Source: Cytophagales bacterium (GTDB taxonomy: Bacteria; Bacteroidota; Bacteroidia; Cytophagales; Spirosomataceae). From it: a stretch of DNA of 64,000 bases. The translations under genes were made by a program, and so were the position numbers. Where the stretch lies: NCBI GenBank assembly GCA_013298215.1, contig JAAFKE010000012.1, positions 1-64,000 on the forward strand. The letters are read 5' to 3'. The notes under the pieces were generated by a model. The model searched no databases, was not told the DNA's origin, and saw nothing but the letters and a program-made list of their open reading frames with translations. Every line of letters starts with the position of its first letter. Within the stretch, counting starts at the first letter, position 1. Below, in pieces: positions 54,377-61,921 of the stretch.

Positions 54377-56305
54377 TTGTGCGGAATTGTAGGCGTTGTT
54401 GGTCCTGATGCGGGGCAATATATTCAAAAACTGACCGATATTATTGCCCATCGCGGCCCCGACGACGCGGGTATTTTCAGCACCGATCGGCTGGCATTTG
54501 GCCACCGGCGGCTTTCGATCTTAGACCTGTCGCCGAACGGCCACCAACCCATGTTGTCGGCAGATGGCCGCTACGTGATGGTTTTCAACGGTGAAATTTA
54601 CAACCACACCCAAATTAGGGCCGAGTTTCGTGATAAATACACCTTCAAATCGTCGTCAGACACCGAGACGATCCTGTACGGCTTTGCGGAGTACGGCCCG
54701 CAAATATTTGAACGCCTAAACGGTATTTTTGCCCTGGCTATTTTTGATACGCTCACGCAGACGCTCACGGTGGCACGCGACCAGTTCGGCATCAAACCAC
54801 TTTATTACTACCACCAAAACGGCCAGTTTATTTTTGGCTCGGAGATCAAGTCTATTGCGGCTTTTCCGGGTATTAACAAATCGCTCGACTACACCGCACT
54901 GGTTAATTACCTGCATTTTTTGTGGTCGCCAGCCACCCAAACACCCTTTGAACACGTCCGAAAACTACTGCCTGGCCACTACGCGCAGCTGAACGTGCAA
55001 AACCCCCAAAAACTCACTTTTACCAAATATTACGAAATACCCTTCGCTGGCAAATATGCCCACAACACCGAGGCCGAGCTAATCGACGAGCTCGATGCGC
55101 GTCTGTACCGTGCCGTGGAGCGGCAGCTGCTTTCGGACCGTCCGCTGGGCTTTTTTCTGTCGGGAGGCTTAGATTCGAGTGCCATCGTGGCCATGGCCAA
55201 ACGCATTTCGCCAGGTGTGCGCTGGCCCTGCTACACCATCAAAACGGGCGACGCTGACGGCGACTTTGAGGGCTTTGCCAACGACCTGCCCTTTGCCCGC
55301 AAGGTGGCCAAGCACTTAGATGTGGAGCTGATTGAGGTGCAAGCACAGGCCGATATTGTTCGCGATTTTGACTTGATGATCTGGCATTTAGACGAACCCC
55401 AGGCCGACACTGCGCCGCTCAACGTATTGAATATTTGCCAACAAGCCCGCGCAAACGACCACATTGTGCTGTTGGGTGGTACGGCTGGCGACGATGTGTT
55501 TTCTGGCTACCGCCGCCACCAAGCCATGCGATATGAACCCATTTTAGGACTCATACCGCGCCCCGTGGGTCGGATTTTACATACCATGGCGGGCTTGCTG
55601 GGTACGCAAAACGCCACTGCGCGGCGCATTCAGAAAGTGGCCTCGGGGCTGGCGTTGGGCCAGAAACAACGAATGGCGAGCTACTTTGGGTGGCTACCGC
55701 TGCAAACCAACAAAGATCTGTTCAGCGACCGCGTCCGTGCGTTGATCGGAGACTACGACCCGTCGCAGGTTTTGATTGACTGCCTGAAAGACATCCCCCA
55801 AGAAAAAAAATTACTCAACCAAATGTTATTTTGGGACTTAAAGTACTTTTTGACCGACCACAACCTAAACTATACCGACAAACTCAGCATGGCCACGGGG
55901 GTTGAGGTGAGGGTGCCATTTTTGGATTTGGAGCTCGTAGAATTTAGTACCCTCATTCCGCCGCACCTCAAACTGAAAGGGACAACGACCAAATATCTGC
56001 TCAAAAAAGTAATGGAACGCTACCTGCCCCACGACGTTATTTACCGCCCCAAAACGGGTTTTGGCGCACCCCTGCGCGAATGGTTTGGAGCGGGAAAATT
56101 AGACGATATGACGGCGGCATACCTGTCGGCTGAGGGTATTAAAAAACGGGGGATATTCAATGCCGATGCCGTGCAAGAACTCATAGAAAGCAACCGAAGC
56201 GGCAAAATCGACGCGTCCTACACCGTGTGGGGCCTGATGGCCGTAGAGTCGTGGATGCAGCAATTTATTGACAACACCACCCATGAGCCGGCAAAACAAC
56301 TTTGA
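54377..56305 (+). CDS. asparagine synthase-like amidotransferase
   Basis: 642 residues. The start codon is TTG at 54377: it must be so because the next codon is Cys2 of MCGIVGVVG, the glutaminase nucleophile. The PP-loop is FFLSGGLDSS near residue 258; the later motif reads LGGTAGDDVFSGYRRH, with GTAGDD in place of the GDGADE of normal AsnB. That pattern fits AsnB-like enzymes found in polysaccharide or natural-product loci, which amidate sugars or other acids. It overlaps the following acyltransferase gene by 23 bases, so the pair likely modifies one surface glycan. It is the less canonical of two AsnB-like genes in the window. Confidence 0.88.
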   Translation: MCGIVGVVGPDAGQYIQKLTDIIAHRGPDDAGIFSTDRLAFGHRRLSILDLSPNGHQPMLSADGRYVMVFNGEIYNHTQIRAEFRDKYTFKSSSDTETILYGFAEYGPQIFERLNGIFALAIFDTLTQTLTVARDQFGIKPLYYYHQNGQFIFGSEIKSIAAFPGINKSLDYTALVNYLHFLWSPATQTPFEHVRKLLPGHYAQLNVQNPQKLTFTKYYEIPFAGKYAHNTEAELIDELDARLYRAVERQLLSDRPLGFFLSGGLDSSAIVAMAKRISPGVRWPCYTIKTGDADGDFEGFANDLPFARKVAKHLDVELIEVQAQADIVRDFDLMIWHLDEPQADTAPLNVLNICQQARANDHIVLLGGTAGDDVFSGYRRHQAMRYEPILGLIPRPVGRILHTMAGLLGTQNATARRIQKVASGLALGQKQRMASYFGWLPLQTNKDLFSDRVRALIGDYDPSQVLIDCLKDIPQEKKLLNQMLFWDLKYFLTDHNLNYTDKLSMATGVEVRVPFLDLELVEFSTLIPPHLKLKGTTTKYLLKKVMERYLPHDVIYRPKTGFGAPLREWFGAGKLDDMTAAYLSAEGIKKRGIFNADAVQELIESNRSGKIDASYTVWGLMAVESWMQQFIDNTTHEPAKQL

Positions 56306-57371
56306 TATTATTCGTCTTTTGGCGGCGTTGCAGGTGGCGTTTTTCCACGCCAAAGGCCACCTAAAAGTAGCCGAAAGCCCAGTTGAAGTCTTCATTGATT
56401 TTTTTAAGAACTTTCCTGGCGTACCCATATTCTTTACCGTCAGCGGCTTTCTTATTTATCAATCGTATGCCCGCAACAGCCAAAACTTGCGGCAGTACGT
56501 CGTCAATCGGGCCTTGCGCATCTACCCAGGCTTGTGGGTGTGCTTGGCCGCCACGGTTTTGCTGTTGTTTGTTTTTCGTATCATCGACCTGAGCGCCTTG
56601 ATGCGCCTCCCTTTTGGGCTGTGGTTGCTGGCTCAACTCACTTTTTTTCAGTTCTTCACGCCCGACCTCCTGCGCGGTTGGGGCGTGGGCACACCCAACG
56701 GCGCACTCTGGACGGTGAGCGTAGAGTTGCAGTTTTACGCGCTTGTTCCGTTGGTCTTTTGGTTGTTAGACCGCCCATTTGGCGCAGCCCGACCCAGCAA
56801 GTGGCTCGTTGTGGCGGCACTTTTTGGATTATCGGTGCTAAGTTATGCCTTTTTAAACACCCAGCCCCCCGATTCTTTGTTGGCAAAATTAGGGGCCATT
56901 GCCGTGCTACCGTATTTGTACTGCTTTTTGGTTGGTATTGTCTTTGCGGTATGGTGGCCCGCACTAAGGCCGTTTATTGAAGGTAAGTTTTGGGGCTGGT
57001 TGGTGGGGTACGTGGCTTTTTGCTTGGTGTTTTCAAACGGATTGGGTTTGTACAAAGCCCACTACTGGCCCAACGCTTACGGCCTGGTGGCCAACGTTTT
57101 GCTGGGCGTTGTCACGCTGTCGGGGGCGTATAGTGCTACGAGCCTGAGCCAAAAACTACTTCGTGGGTTTGATGTTTCCTACGGTGTTTACATCTACCAA
57201 ATGCTCATTATAAATACCTACGTGGCCATGGGGCGGGTGGGCAGCTACCAATTTTTGTTTGAGGTCATTGTGCTGTCGGCCGTTTGCGGGGCATTGTCTT
57301 GGCATTTCGTGGAGCGCAAAGCCCTCGGTGCCAAACAACTGTTCGTGGGCAAACAACGGCGTAGTTCTTGA
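56283..57371 (+). CDS. acyltransferase family 3 membrane protein
   Basis: 362 residues from the ATG at 56283 (MSRQNNFDIIRLLAAL); an in-frame TTG at 56268 adds five residues. About ten hydrophobic helices. Family motifs: NNFDIIRLLAALQVAFFHAKG (helix 1, His), FFTVSGFLIYQSY near residue 58, RALRIYPGLW near residue 80 and LWTVSVELQFY near residue 145. It transfers acyl groups to exported or surface sugars. It overlaps the upstream AsnB-like gene by 23 bases, so translation is coupled. GC content is normal, unlike the related gene at 15080. Confidence 0.9.
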   Translation: MSRQNNFDIIRLLAALQVAFFHAKGHLKVAESPVEVFIDFFKNFPGVPIFFTVSGFLIYQSYARNSQNLRQYVVNRALRIYPGLWVCLAATVLLLFVFRIIDLSALMRLPFGLWLLAQLTFFQFFTPDLLRGWGVGTPNGALWTVSVELQFYALVPLVFWLLDRPFGAARPSKWLVVAALFGLSVLSYAFLNTQPPDSLLAKLGAIAVLPYLYCFLVGIVFAVWWPALRPFIEGKFWGWLVGYVAFCLVFSNGLGLYKAHYWPNAYGLVANVLLGVVTLSGAYSATSLSQKLLRGFDVSYGVYIYQMLIINTYVAMGRVGSYQFLFEVIVLSAVCGALSWHFVERKALGAKQLFVGKQRRSS

Positions 57372-57372
57372 C

Positions 57373-58134
57373 TTACGCTTCGATGGTTTTGAACTGCGCC
57401 ATCAGTGCGCCGATGGCGGGTAGTAGGGAGGGATTTTGCTCAATTCCGTTGCCGATCACAATCACATCCGCGCCCGCTTGCAGGGCAGTTTGGGCTTTTT
57501 GGGGTGTATTAATACCCCCACCCACAATAATGGGCAGGTCCACCGTCTGGCGAACGGCGGCAATCATCTCGGGCGTTATGGGCAAGTGCGCCCCGCTGCC
57601 CGCGTCCATGTAAATGAGCTGAAGCCCGAGCATCTCGCCCGCCAACGCGGTGCAGGCAGCCACGCTGGGCTTGTCGCGCGGAATGGGCGTGGTGTTGCTG
57701 ATGTAGGACACCGTGGTGGCACGGCCACTTTCAACGAGCATATAACCAGTTGGCAAAATCTCTAACTTACTTTTCTTTAAAATCGGGGCCGCAATAACGT
57801 GTTGGCCAATCAAAAACTCTGGGTTGCGGCCAGAGATCAGCGACAGCAACAAAATGGCATCGGCCGATGCTTCCACGTGTAGGCTATTGCCAGGAAAAAG
57901 CACTGCGGGCAGGTCGGTGTGCTGGTGAATGGCGGCGATGATTTCGTCGGTAGCGTAGGTTGTGATGAGGCTCCCGCCCACAAAAAAAAGATCGACGTGG
58001 TTTTGAACACATGCGTGTAAAAACGCAGGAAAGTGCTCCAACTCCACTTTATCGGGGTCGAGCAGCACAGCAAAAGCCTTGCGGCCTTCGGCGCGGTATT
58101 TATGCAGGACTGGAAGTATCTTCTTGCGTTGCAT
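57373..58134 (-). CDS. geranylgeranylglyceryl/heptaprenylglyceryl phosphate synthase (PcrB/GGGPS family)
   Basis: 253 residues forming a TIM barrel. Diagnostic parts are AVLLDPDKVE near residue 22, FVGGSLITT near 51, LFPGNSLHVEASADAILLLSLISGRNPE near 80, and the phosphate loop IVGGGINTPQKAQTALQAGADVIVIGN near residue 198. It joins a polyprenyl chain to glycerol-1-phosphate, as in archaeal ether lipids; the bacterial purpose is poorly known. Its 5' end overlaps the upstream small membrane-protein gene by 35 bases, so the two form a unit. It converges with the acyltransferase gene, one base apart. Confidence 0.92.
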   Translation of the reverse strand: MQRKKILPVLHKYRAEGRKAFAVLLDPDKVELEHFPAFLHACVQNHVDLFFVGGSLITTYATDEIIAAIHQHTDLPAVLFPGNSLHVEASADAILLLSLISGRNPEFLIGQHVIAAPILKKSKLEILPTGYMLVESGRATTVSYISNTTPIPRDKPSVAACTALAGEMLGLQLIYMDAGSGAHLPITPEMIAAVRQTVDLPIIVGGGINTPQKAQTALQAGADVIVIGNGIEQNPSLLPAIGALMAQFKTIEA

Positions 58135-58525
58135 GGGGCTGGTCGTGAGTCGCTAAATAATCGGATAGTTTTTGTTTGGCCAAGCCGAGCAAAAACGACA
58201 CTGCGTAGCCCGCTACGGCCTTGGTGATAACCGAACTTTCTTGTTTTTCTACCATGATGGGCCGCTTTTTTTTGCCTTTTGGGGTTTCGTCGTCGGCATC
58301 TTCGTCGGGCAATATGGCTTCCAGGAGCAAATATACTGCCAAAACGCTCCCGCCAATGATGAGTGCCGTCTTGCCAGCATGCGTCGCATCGGTGCGCAAG
58401 CTCTCTAATTTTGAGTCGAGCGATTCTTTCAGCGCATCGGCAGTGCTGGCCAACGACTCTTTGCGGGCGTTTGTGTCGGCAAACGGCTCAGTGAAGTTCA
58501 ATATTTTGGTCAGAATGGCAGACAA
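58100..58525 (-). CDS. small conserved protein with hydrophobic segments
   Basis: 141 residues. An amphipathic start with Ser/Lys-rich repeats (DALKESLDSKLESLRTD, residues about 30-46) precedes a membrane helix (TALIIGGSVLAVYLLLEAIL, about 52-71), a lysine-rich link (GKKKRP) and a second weaker hydrophobic stretch (AVAGYAVSFLLGLA, about 102-115). No known domain is recognised; similar proteins occur in Bacteroidota. The 35-base overlap with the GGGP synthase gene suggests co-expression and perhaps a role with its membrane product. Confidence 0.75.
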   Translation of the reverse strand: MSAILTKILNFTEPFADTNARKESLASTADALKESLDSKLESLRTDATHAGKTALIIGGSVLAVYLLLEAILPDEDADDETPKGKKKRPIMVEKQESSVITKAVAGYAVSFLLGLAKQKLSDYLATHDQPHATQEDTSSPA

Positions 58526-58922
58526 ATCGTTGGCGAAGTGAGGTTTAAAACGTGCAAATTTAGCACGAATAACCGATAGTGGGCAATAAATTAGTTATAA
58601 ACAATGTCGCCCTTTATCGAAAAGGTCACATTGTACGCACTTTTAACGCTTAATCATCATTTTTAATGGCTATGATAATTGAGTGAGTAGTGCGTTTTCA
58701 ACCGCAAAGTTGGTGGTTTTATTAGGTTGGGTTTAGGGCAAAGACGCACCCAATTTGGTGGGCAAAAGGGCTCACACGTTGTTGGTATTGGTCACTCAAA
58801 AAACTGATTCAAAATCTGGTGCGCTTGTTCTGTTATTAACCAAAATGAACTTTTTGTTGGTAACGCCAAAAGTAATATTGTCATTTTTCGTTTCCCAGCC
58901 GACTTTTCTTTTTGGTTAATTT
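58526..58922. other. gene-free stretch between two leftward genes
   Basis: About 400 bases without a convincing frame. A minus-strand TACTTTTG (near 58880-58870) fits a -7 element, too far (about 345 bases) from the next gene to assign with confidence. A loose inverted pair ACCAA/TTGGT is seen near 58840-58862. No repeat copy was found here. Confidence 0.5.
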
Positions 58923-60077
58923 TCACACGCCTTCCAAATAATTTTTGGGCGATGTTCCCGTAAATTTTTTGACGGCGCGGTTGAAAGTAGCTTTTGAGTT
59001 AAAACCCGAGTCGAGCGCGATGCCCAGCAGGCTTAGGTGCTGGTTTTCAGGGTCTTTGCGCCGCCGTTTGAACTCCTCCACCCGAAACTCATTCACAAAA
59101 TCGTTAAAGTTTTTGCCGTAGCCGCCGTTTATGACTCCCGACAACACCGATACGTTGGTTTTGAGGCGGTTGGCCAAATCCGACAGCGTGAGTTCGGGTT
59201 CGAGATACACTTTGTCGTCGCGCATGAGTTTGTCAATTTTGGTTTTCCAAACGGCATAATTCACCTCCGTCGGGAGAGCCGCCACGCCGTCTTTTGCGGT
59301 ATCGTCGGGCAAATGTTGCGCGGGCAAATGCGTTGCTTCGAGCGCGGCTTGGTCGAAAACGAGCTTTTTGGGTTGCGGCTGCGCGTAGCCTTTTATACCC
59401 ACGTAGGTAATAATGGCCACCGTGAACAAATTCCACCACCAATCTTGCTCAAAAGGCAGGTCGTCCAAGGCTTTATCGGCAATACTCCAGCCCAATTTAA
59501 ATACTTCGCCCGCGATGATGAGATAAATGAAATTGCGAAGCCAAATGAAGCTAACCAGTTCAACGTCAGAAAATTGCGATTCAGTCCAACTGCGATAGGC
59601 GCGATAAATACGGAGCGATTGGTAAAAATAATAAATGTAAGAAGCCCAAATGGCCGCCGTTTCGAGCCAGCTCAACCAATGGGCCAAAGTGGAAACGCGA
59701 AACTGGTGCAGCGCGGTTTTGCCCTGCACAAAAACGGCGAAGCTGATTGAAAAGTAAAGAAAATAAGGTACGTAATGCAGCAAATGAGCGGCCTTTAAGC
59801 GAAAATCGCGGTTGATTTGGGCGTTGAGGTACAAAAAAATGGTGGGCGCAAAAGCCAGCGTAAAATAACGCGGAAAGCCGTCGAATTTTTCCCAGAGAAT
59901 GTTGATGCCCGCAAAACCGAAGGTGTAATCTTGGATTTCCATGGCCAAAAAAAACAAAATCCAGCCCAGTAATTTGTCCGAAAGCCGTTCTTCGCGCCAG
60001 CCTCGGTACCAGAGTAAAACTGCAAAAAGTAGGGCCAAAAAATAGCCAAATTGCAACGGGGTGGTGTAATAAGTCAT
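58923..60077 (-). CDS. membrane-anchored AraC-type regulator
   Basis: 384 residues. The N-terminal 240 residues hold about seven hydrophobic helices (FGYFLALLFAVLLWYRGW, ... NLFTVAIITYVGIKGY). The C-terminal 100 residues are an AraC-type DNA-binding domain (YLEPELTLSDLANRLKTNVSVLSGVINGGYGKNFNDFVNEFRVEEFKRR, then LGIALDSGFNSKATFNRAVKKFTGTSPKNYL). This layout, a seven-helix sensor fused to an AraC output, is common in Bacteroidota; ligands are mostly unknown. No target gene is evident nearby. The upstream stretch 60078-60488 holds repeat copy C and the DUF952 promoter. Confidence 0.9.
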   Translation of the reverse strand: MTYYTTPLQFGYFLALLFAVLLWYRGWREERLSDKLLGWILFFLAMEIQDYTFGFAGINILWEKFDGFPRYFTLAFAPTIFLYLNAQINRDFRLKAAHLLHYVPYFLYFSISFAVFVQGKTALHQFRVSTLAHWLSWLETAAIWASYIYYFYQSLRIYRAYRSWTESQFSDVELVSFIWLRNFIYLIIAGEVFKLGWSIADKALDDLPFEQDWWWNLFTVAIITYVGIKGYAQPQPKKLVFDQAALEATHLPAQHLPDDTAKDGVAALPTEVNYAVWKTKIDKLMRDDKVYLEPELTLSDLANRLKTNVSVLSGVINGGYGKNFNDFVNEFRVEEFKRRRKDPENQHLSLLGIALDSGFNSKATFNRAVKKFTGTSPKNYLEGV

Positions 60078-60231
60078 TTTCAGAGGTTGTTGTTTTAGAA
60101 AGCTATCTACTGCTGTTTCTGTTTGGTGTCTTACATTTTTCGTAATAGTTTAGCAGGCTTTCCAATCAGATTGATTTTGGGAAACTTCTTGGGGTGGTAG
60201 AAATGGACTTAGCCCTTGTTTTCTTACAGTT

Positions 60232-60312
60232 GAGATAAGTAGAGGTAACGAAATAATTGATATTTTTTTACAACTATTTAACTATCAAATGCTTATTCAA
60301 TAACTGGGCGGC
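60232..60312 (-). repeat. dispersed intergenic repeat, copy C
   Basis: Read on the minus strand from 60312: CCGCCCAGTTATTGAATAAG, then TTTGATAGTTAAATAGTTG, ATATCAATTATTTCGTTACC and CTACTTATCTC. This is the same block order as copies A (16867-16948) and B (24981-25066). It lies in the gene-free stretch 60078-60488, divergent promoter space between the AraC-type and DUF952 genes. Confidence 0.65.
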
Positions 60313-60452
60313 TCCGTCAGAATTTAACATTATTACTTAACCGTCCTATTGCAAAACAAAGATGCTGTTTTTTTTATTCCCAGTACAGCAATTTTTATCT
60401 CAATTTTACCACCTCCCGCAGTATGAACTGCTGTGCGAGCCCACCGTAACCC

Positions 60453-60469
60453 TAAGTTTGCTACATTTG
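60453..60469 (+). promoter_or_regulatory. candidate -7 elements for the DUF952 gene
   Basis: Two strings fit TAnnTTTG: TAAGTTTG at 60453-60460 and TACATTTG at 60462-60469. The second lies 19 bases before the gene start. No TTG is at the right distance. Confidence 0.4.
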
Positions 60470-60488
60470 CGGTACTTTAAAACAAAAA

Positions 60489-60794
60489 ATGAGCCCAATG
60501 ACTGTCTACCACATTGTTGCTGCCGCCGACTGGGATAAATTTGCGGGCGACCACACCTACCAAGCCGCTGGATACTCCGCCGAGGGGTTTATTCATCTTA
60601 GCACTGCCGACCAGGTGGCGGGGGTATTAGAACGCTACTACACTGGCGCTACCGACCTGCGACTGCTGAATATAAACACCGATTTACTAACGGCCCAACT
60701 CAAATGGGAAGCCGCCTCCAACGGGGAACTGTTCCCGCATTTGTACGGGCCGCTCAATAAAAATGCCATCGAAAAAATAGAGATTATTCCATGA
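60489..60794 (+). CDS. DUF952 domain protein
   Basis: 101 residues. The family pattern is clear: VYHIVAAADWDKF at the N-terminus, GFIHLSTADQVAGVL near residue 35, the LNINTDLLTAQLKWE strand and FPHLYGPLN near residue 83. DUF952 proteins are cytoplasmic and of unknown function, with a conserved His that suggests an enzyme. The stop overlaps the start of the next DinB gene by four bases, so they are one unit. Confidence 0.93.
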   Translation: MSPMTVYHIVAAADWDKFAGDHTYQAAGYSAEGFIHLSTADQVAGVLERYYTGATDLRLLNINTDLLTAQLKWEAASNGELFPHLYGPLNKNAIEKIEIIP

Positions 60795-61312
60795 CCAAGC
60801 ACGATCTACCCTTTTTGCCCGTTTTTTTTGACCGCTACATTGTTTATGCCAACGACAACGCCCTACAAACGCAGTTGGAAGAGTCATTGGTAACTTTGCA
60901 AACGCTTGACTTGGAGCCGTTTGAAAGATTGGGAGACTATGTATACGCTCCAAATAAGTGGACAATGCGCGATATTTTTCAGCACATCATAGACACTGAG
61001 CGGATTATGGCCTACCGCGCCCTGCGGATGGCACGCCACGATAAAAATAACCTGCCAGGGTTTGAAGAAAACGACTTTGCCCAAAACGCCCAAGCCAACA
61101 ACCGCACCCTGCGCGATTTACTGGACGAATGGACGGCGGTGCGCCAAACTACGGTGCTGCTATTTAGACCCCTCAGCCCCCAGATGCTCCTGCAAGTTGG
61201 CACGGCCAGCGGCCAGCAAATCACTCCACTTGCACTGGGTTTCGTAATTTTGGGCCATCCAGTCCACCATTTTAAAGTCATTCAAGAACGATACTTGGAT
61301 GCGCGCAAATAG
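60791..61312 (+). CDS. DinB family protein (DinB_2)
   Basis: 173 residues, the second DinB-type four-helix protein in the window. The metal-ligand histidines are in DIFQHIIDTERIMAYRALR (near residue 62) and the pair in GHPVHHFKVIQERYL at the C-terminus. YAPNKWTMRDIFQH is typical of the family. Thiol transfer is likely but the substrate is unknown. Its start overlaps the DUF952 gene (ATGA), and the ArsC-like gene follows at 18 bases, so DUF952-dinB-arsC form one unit. Confidence 0.9.
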   Translation: MTKHDLPFLPVFFDRYIVYANDNALQTQLEESLVTLQTLDLEPFERLGDYVYAPNKWTMRDIFQHIIDTERIMAYRALRMARHDKNNLPGFEENDFAQNAQANNRTLRDLLDEWTAVRQTTVLLFRPLSPQMLLQVGTASGQQITPLALGFVILGHPVHHFKVIQERYLDARK

Positions 61313-61330
61313 ACAAAACAAATACCCCTA

Positions 61331-61684
61331 ATGGTAAAAATATACGGCATTCCGAACTGCGACACAGTCAAGAAAGCAACCAACTGGCTTGCGACTAATG
61401 GCATAGTTTATGAGTTTCATGATTATAAAAAAAAAGGAATCTCTGAGCAAAAAATAATGGAGTGGCTGGGGCAATACCCGTGGGAAAAACTGATTAACAG
61501 GGCGGGTACAACCTGGAAAAAAATGTCCGACCAACAAAAGGCGGCAGTTGTTGACAACGTCACGGCCACCGAACTAATAATCAACAACACATCGCTCATT
61601 AAACGCCCGCTATTAGAAACCGACCGAATCTTGGCTTTAGGGTTCGACGCCACCGAATACGCGAAAATTTTTGTGCCACGCTAA
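61331..61684 (+). CDS. ArsC/Spx-family protein (YffB-like)
   Basis: 117 residues with a thioredoxin-like fold. The N-terminal MVKIYGIPNCDTVKKATNWL holds the single conserved Cys (Cys10). The later RPLLE segment near residue 95 is the usual family end. This group (YffB/ArsC-like) is generally a glutathione-dependent reductase-like protein; true arsenate reduction is not supported because no ars genes are nearby. It is the last gene of the DUF952 unit. The 61685-61921 stretch to the next gene shows nothing clear. Confidence 0.88.
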   Translation: MVKIYGIPNCDTVKKATNWLATNGIVYEFHDYKKKGISEQKIMEWLGQYPWEKLINRAGTTWKKMSDQQKAAVVDNVTATELIINNTSLIKRPLLETDRILALGFDATEYAKIFVPR

Positions 61685-61921
61685 AATTGGTTTAAAATAA
61701 TGGTCAACCACTTGGTAATTATTTTATTTTAGGCACGATTATTGAAGATTCCTAAGTTTTCCGAATAGTACCAAAAAATGAGAACGAAAACGTAGATAAC
61801 TTACACTTGTGAAAAAATAAATGTATTGACAAACAGGTAGTTACATAGCATCGTGCAATTTAGGCACCATTTTTGTAGTAATTTTAGGAATAAACTAAAG
61901 TTACCCCAAAAATCTCGATTA

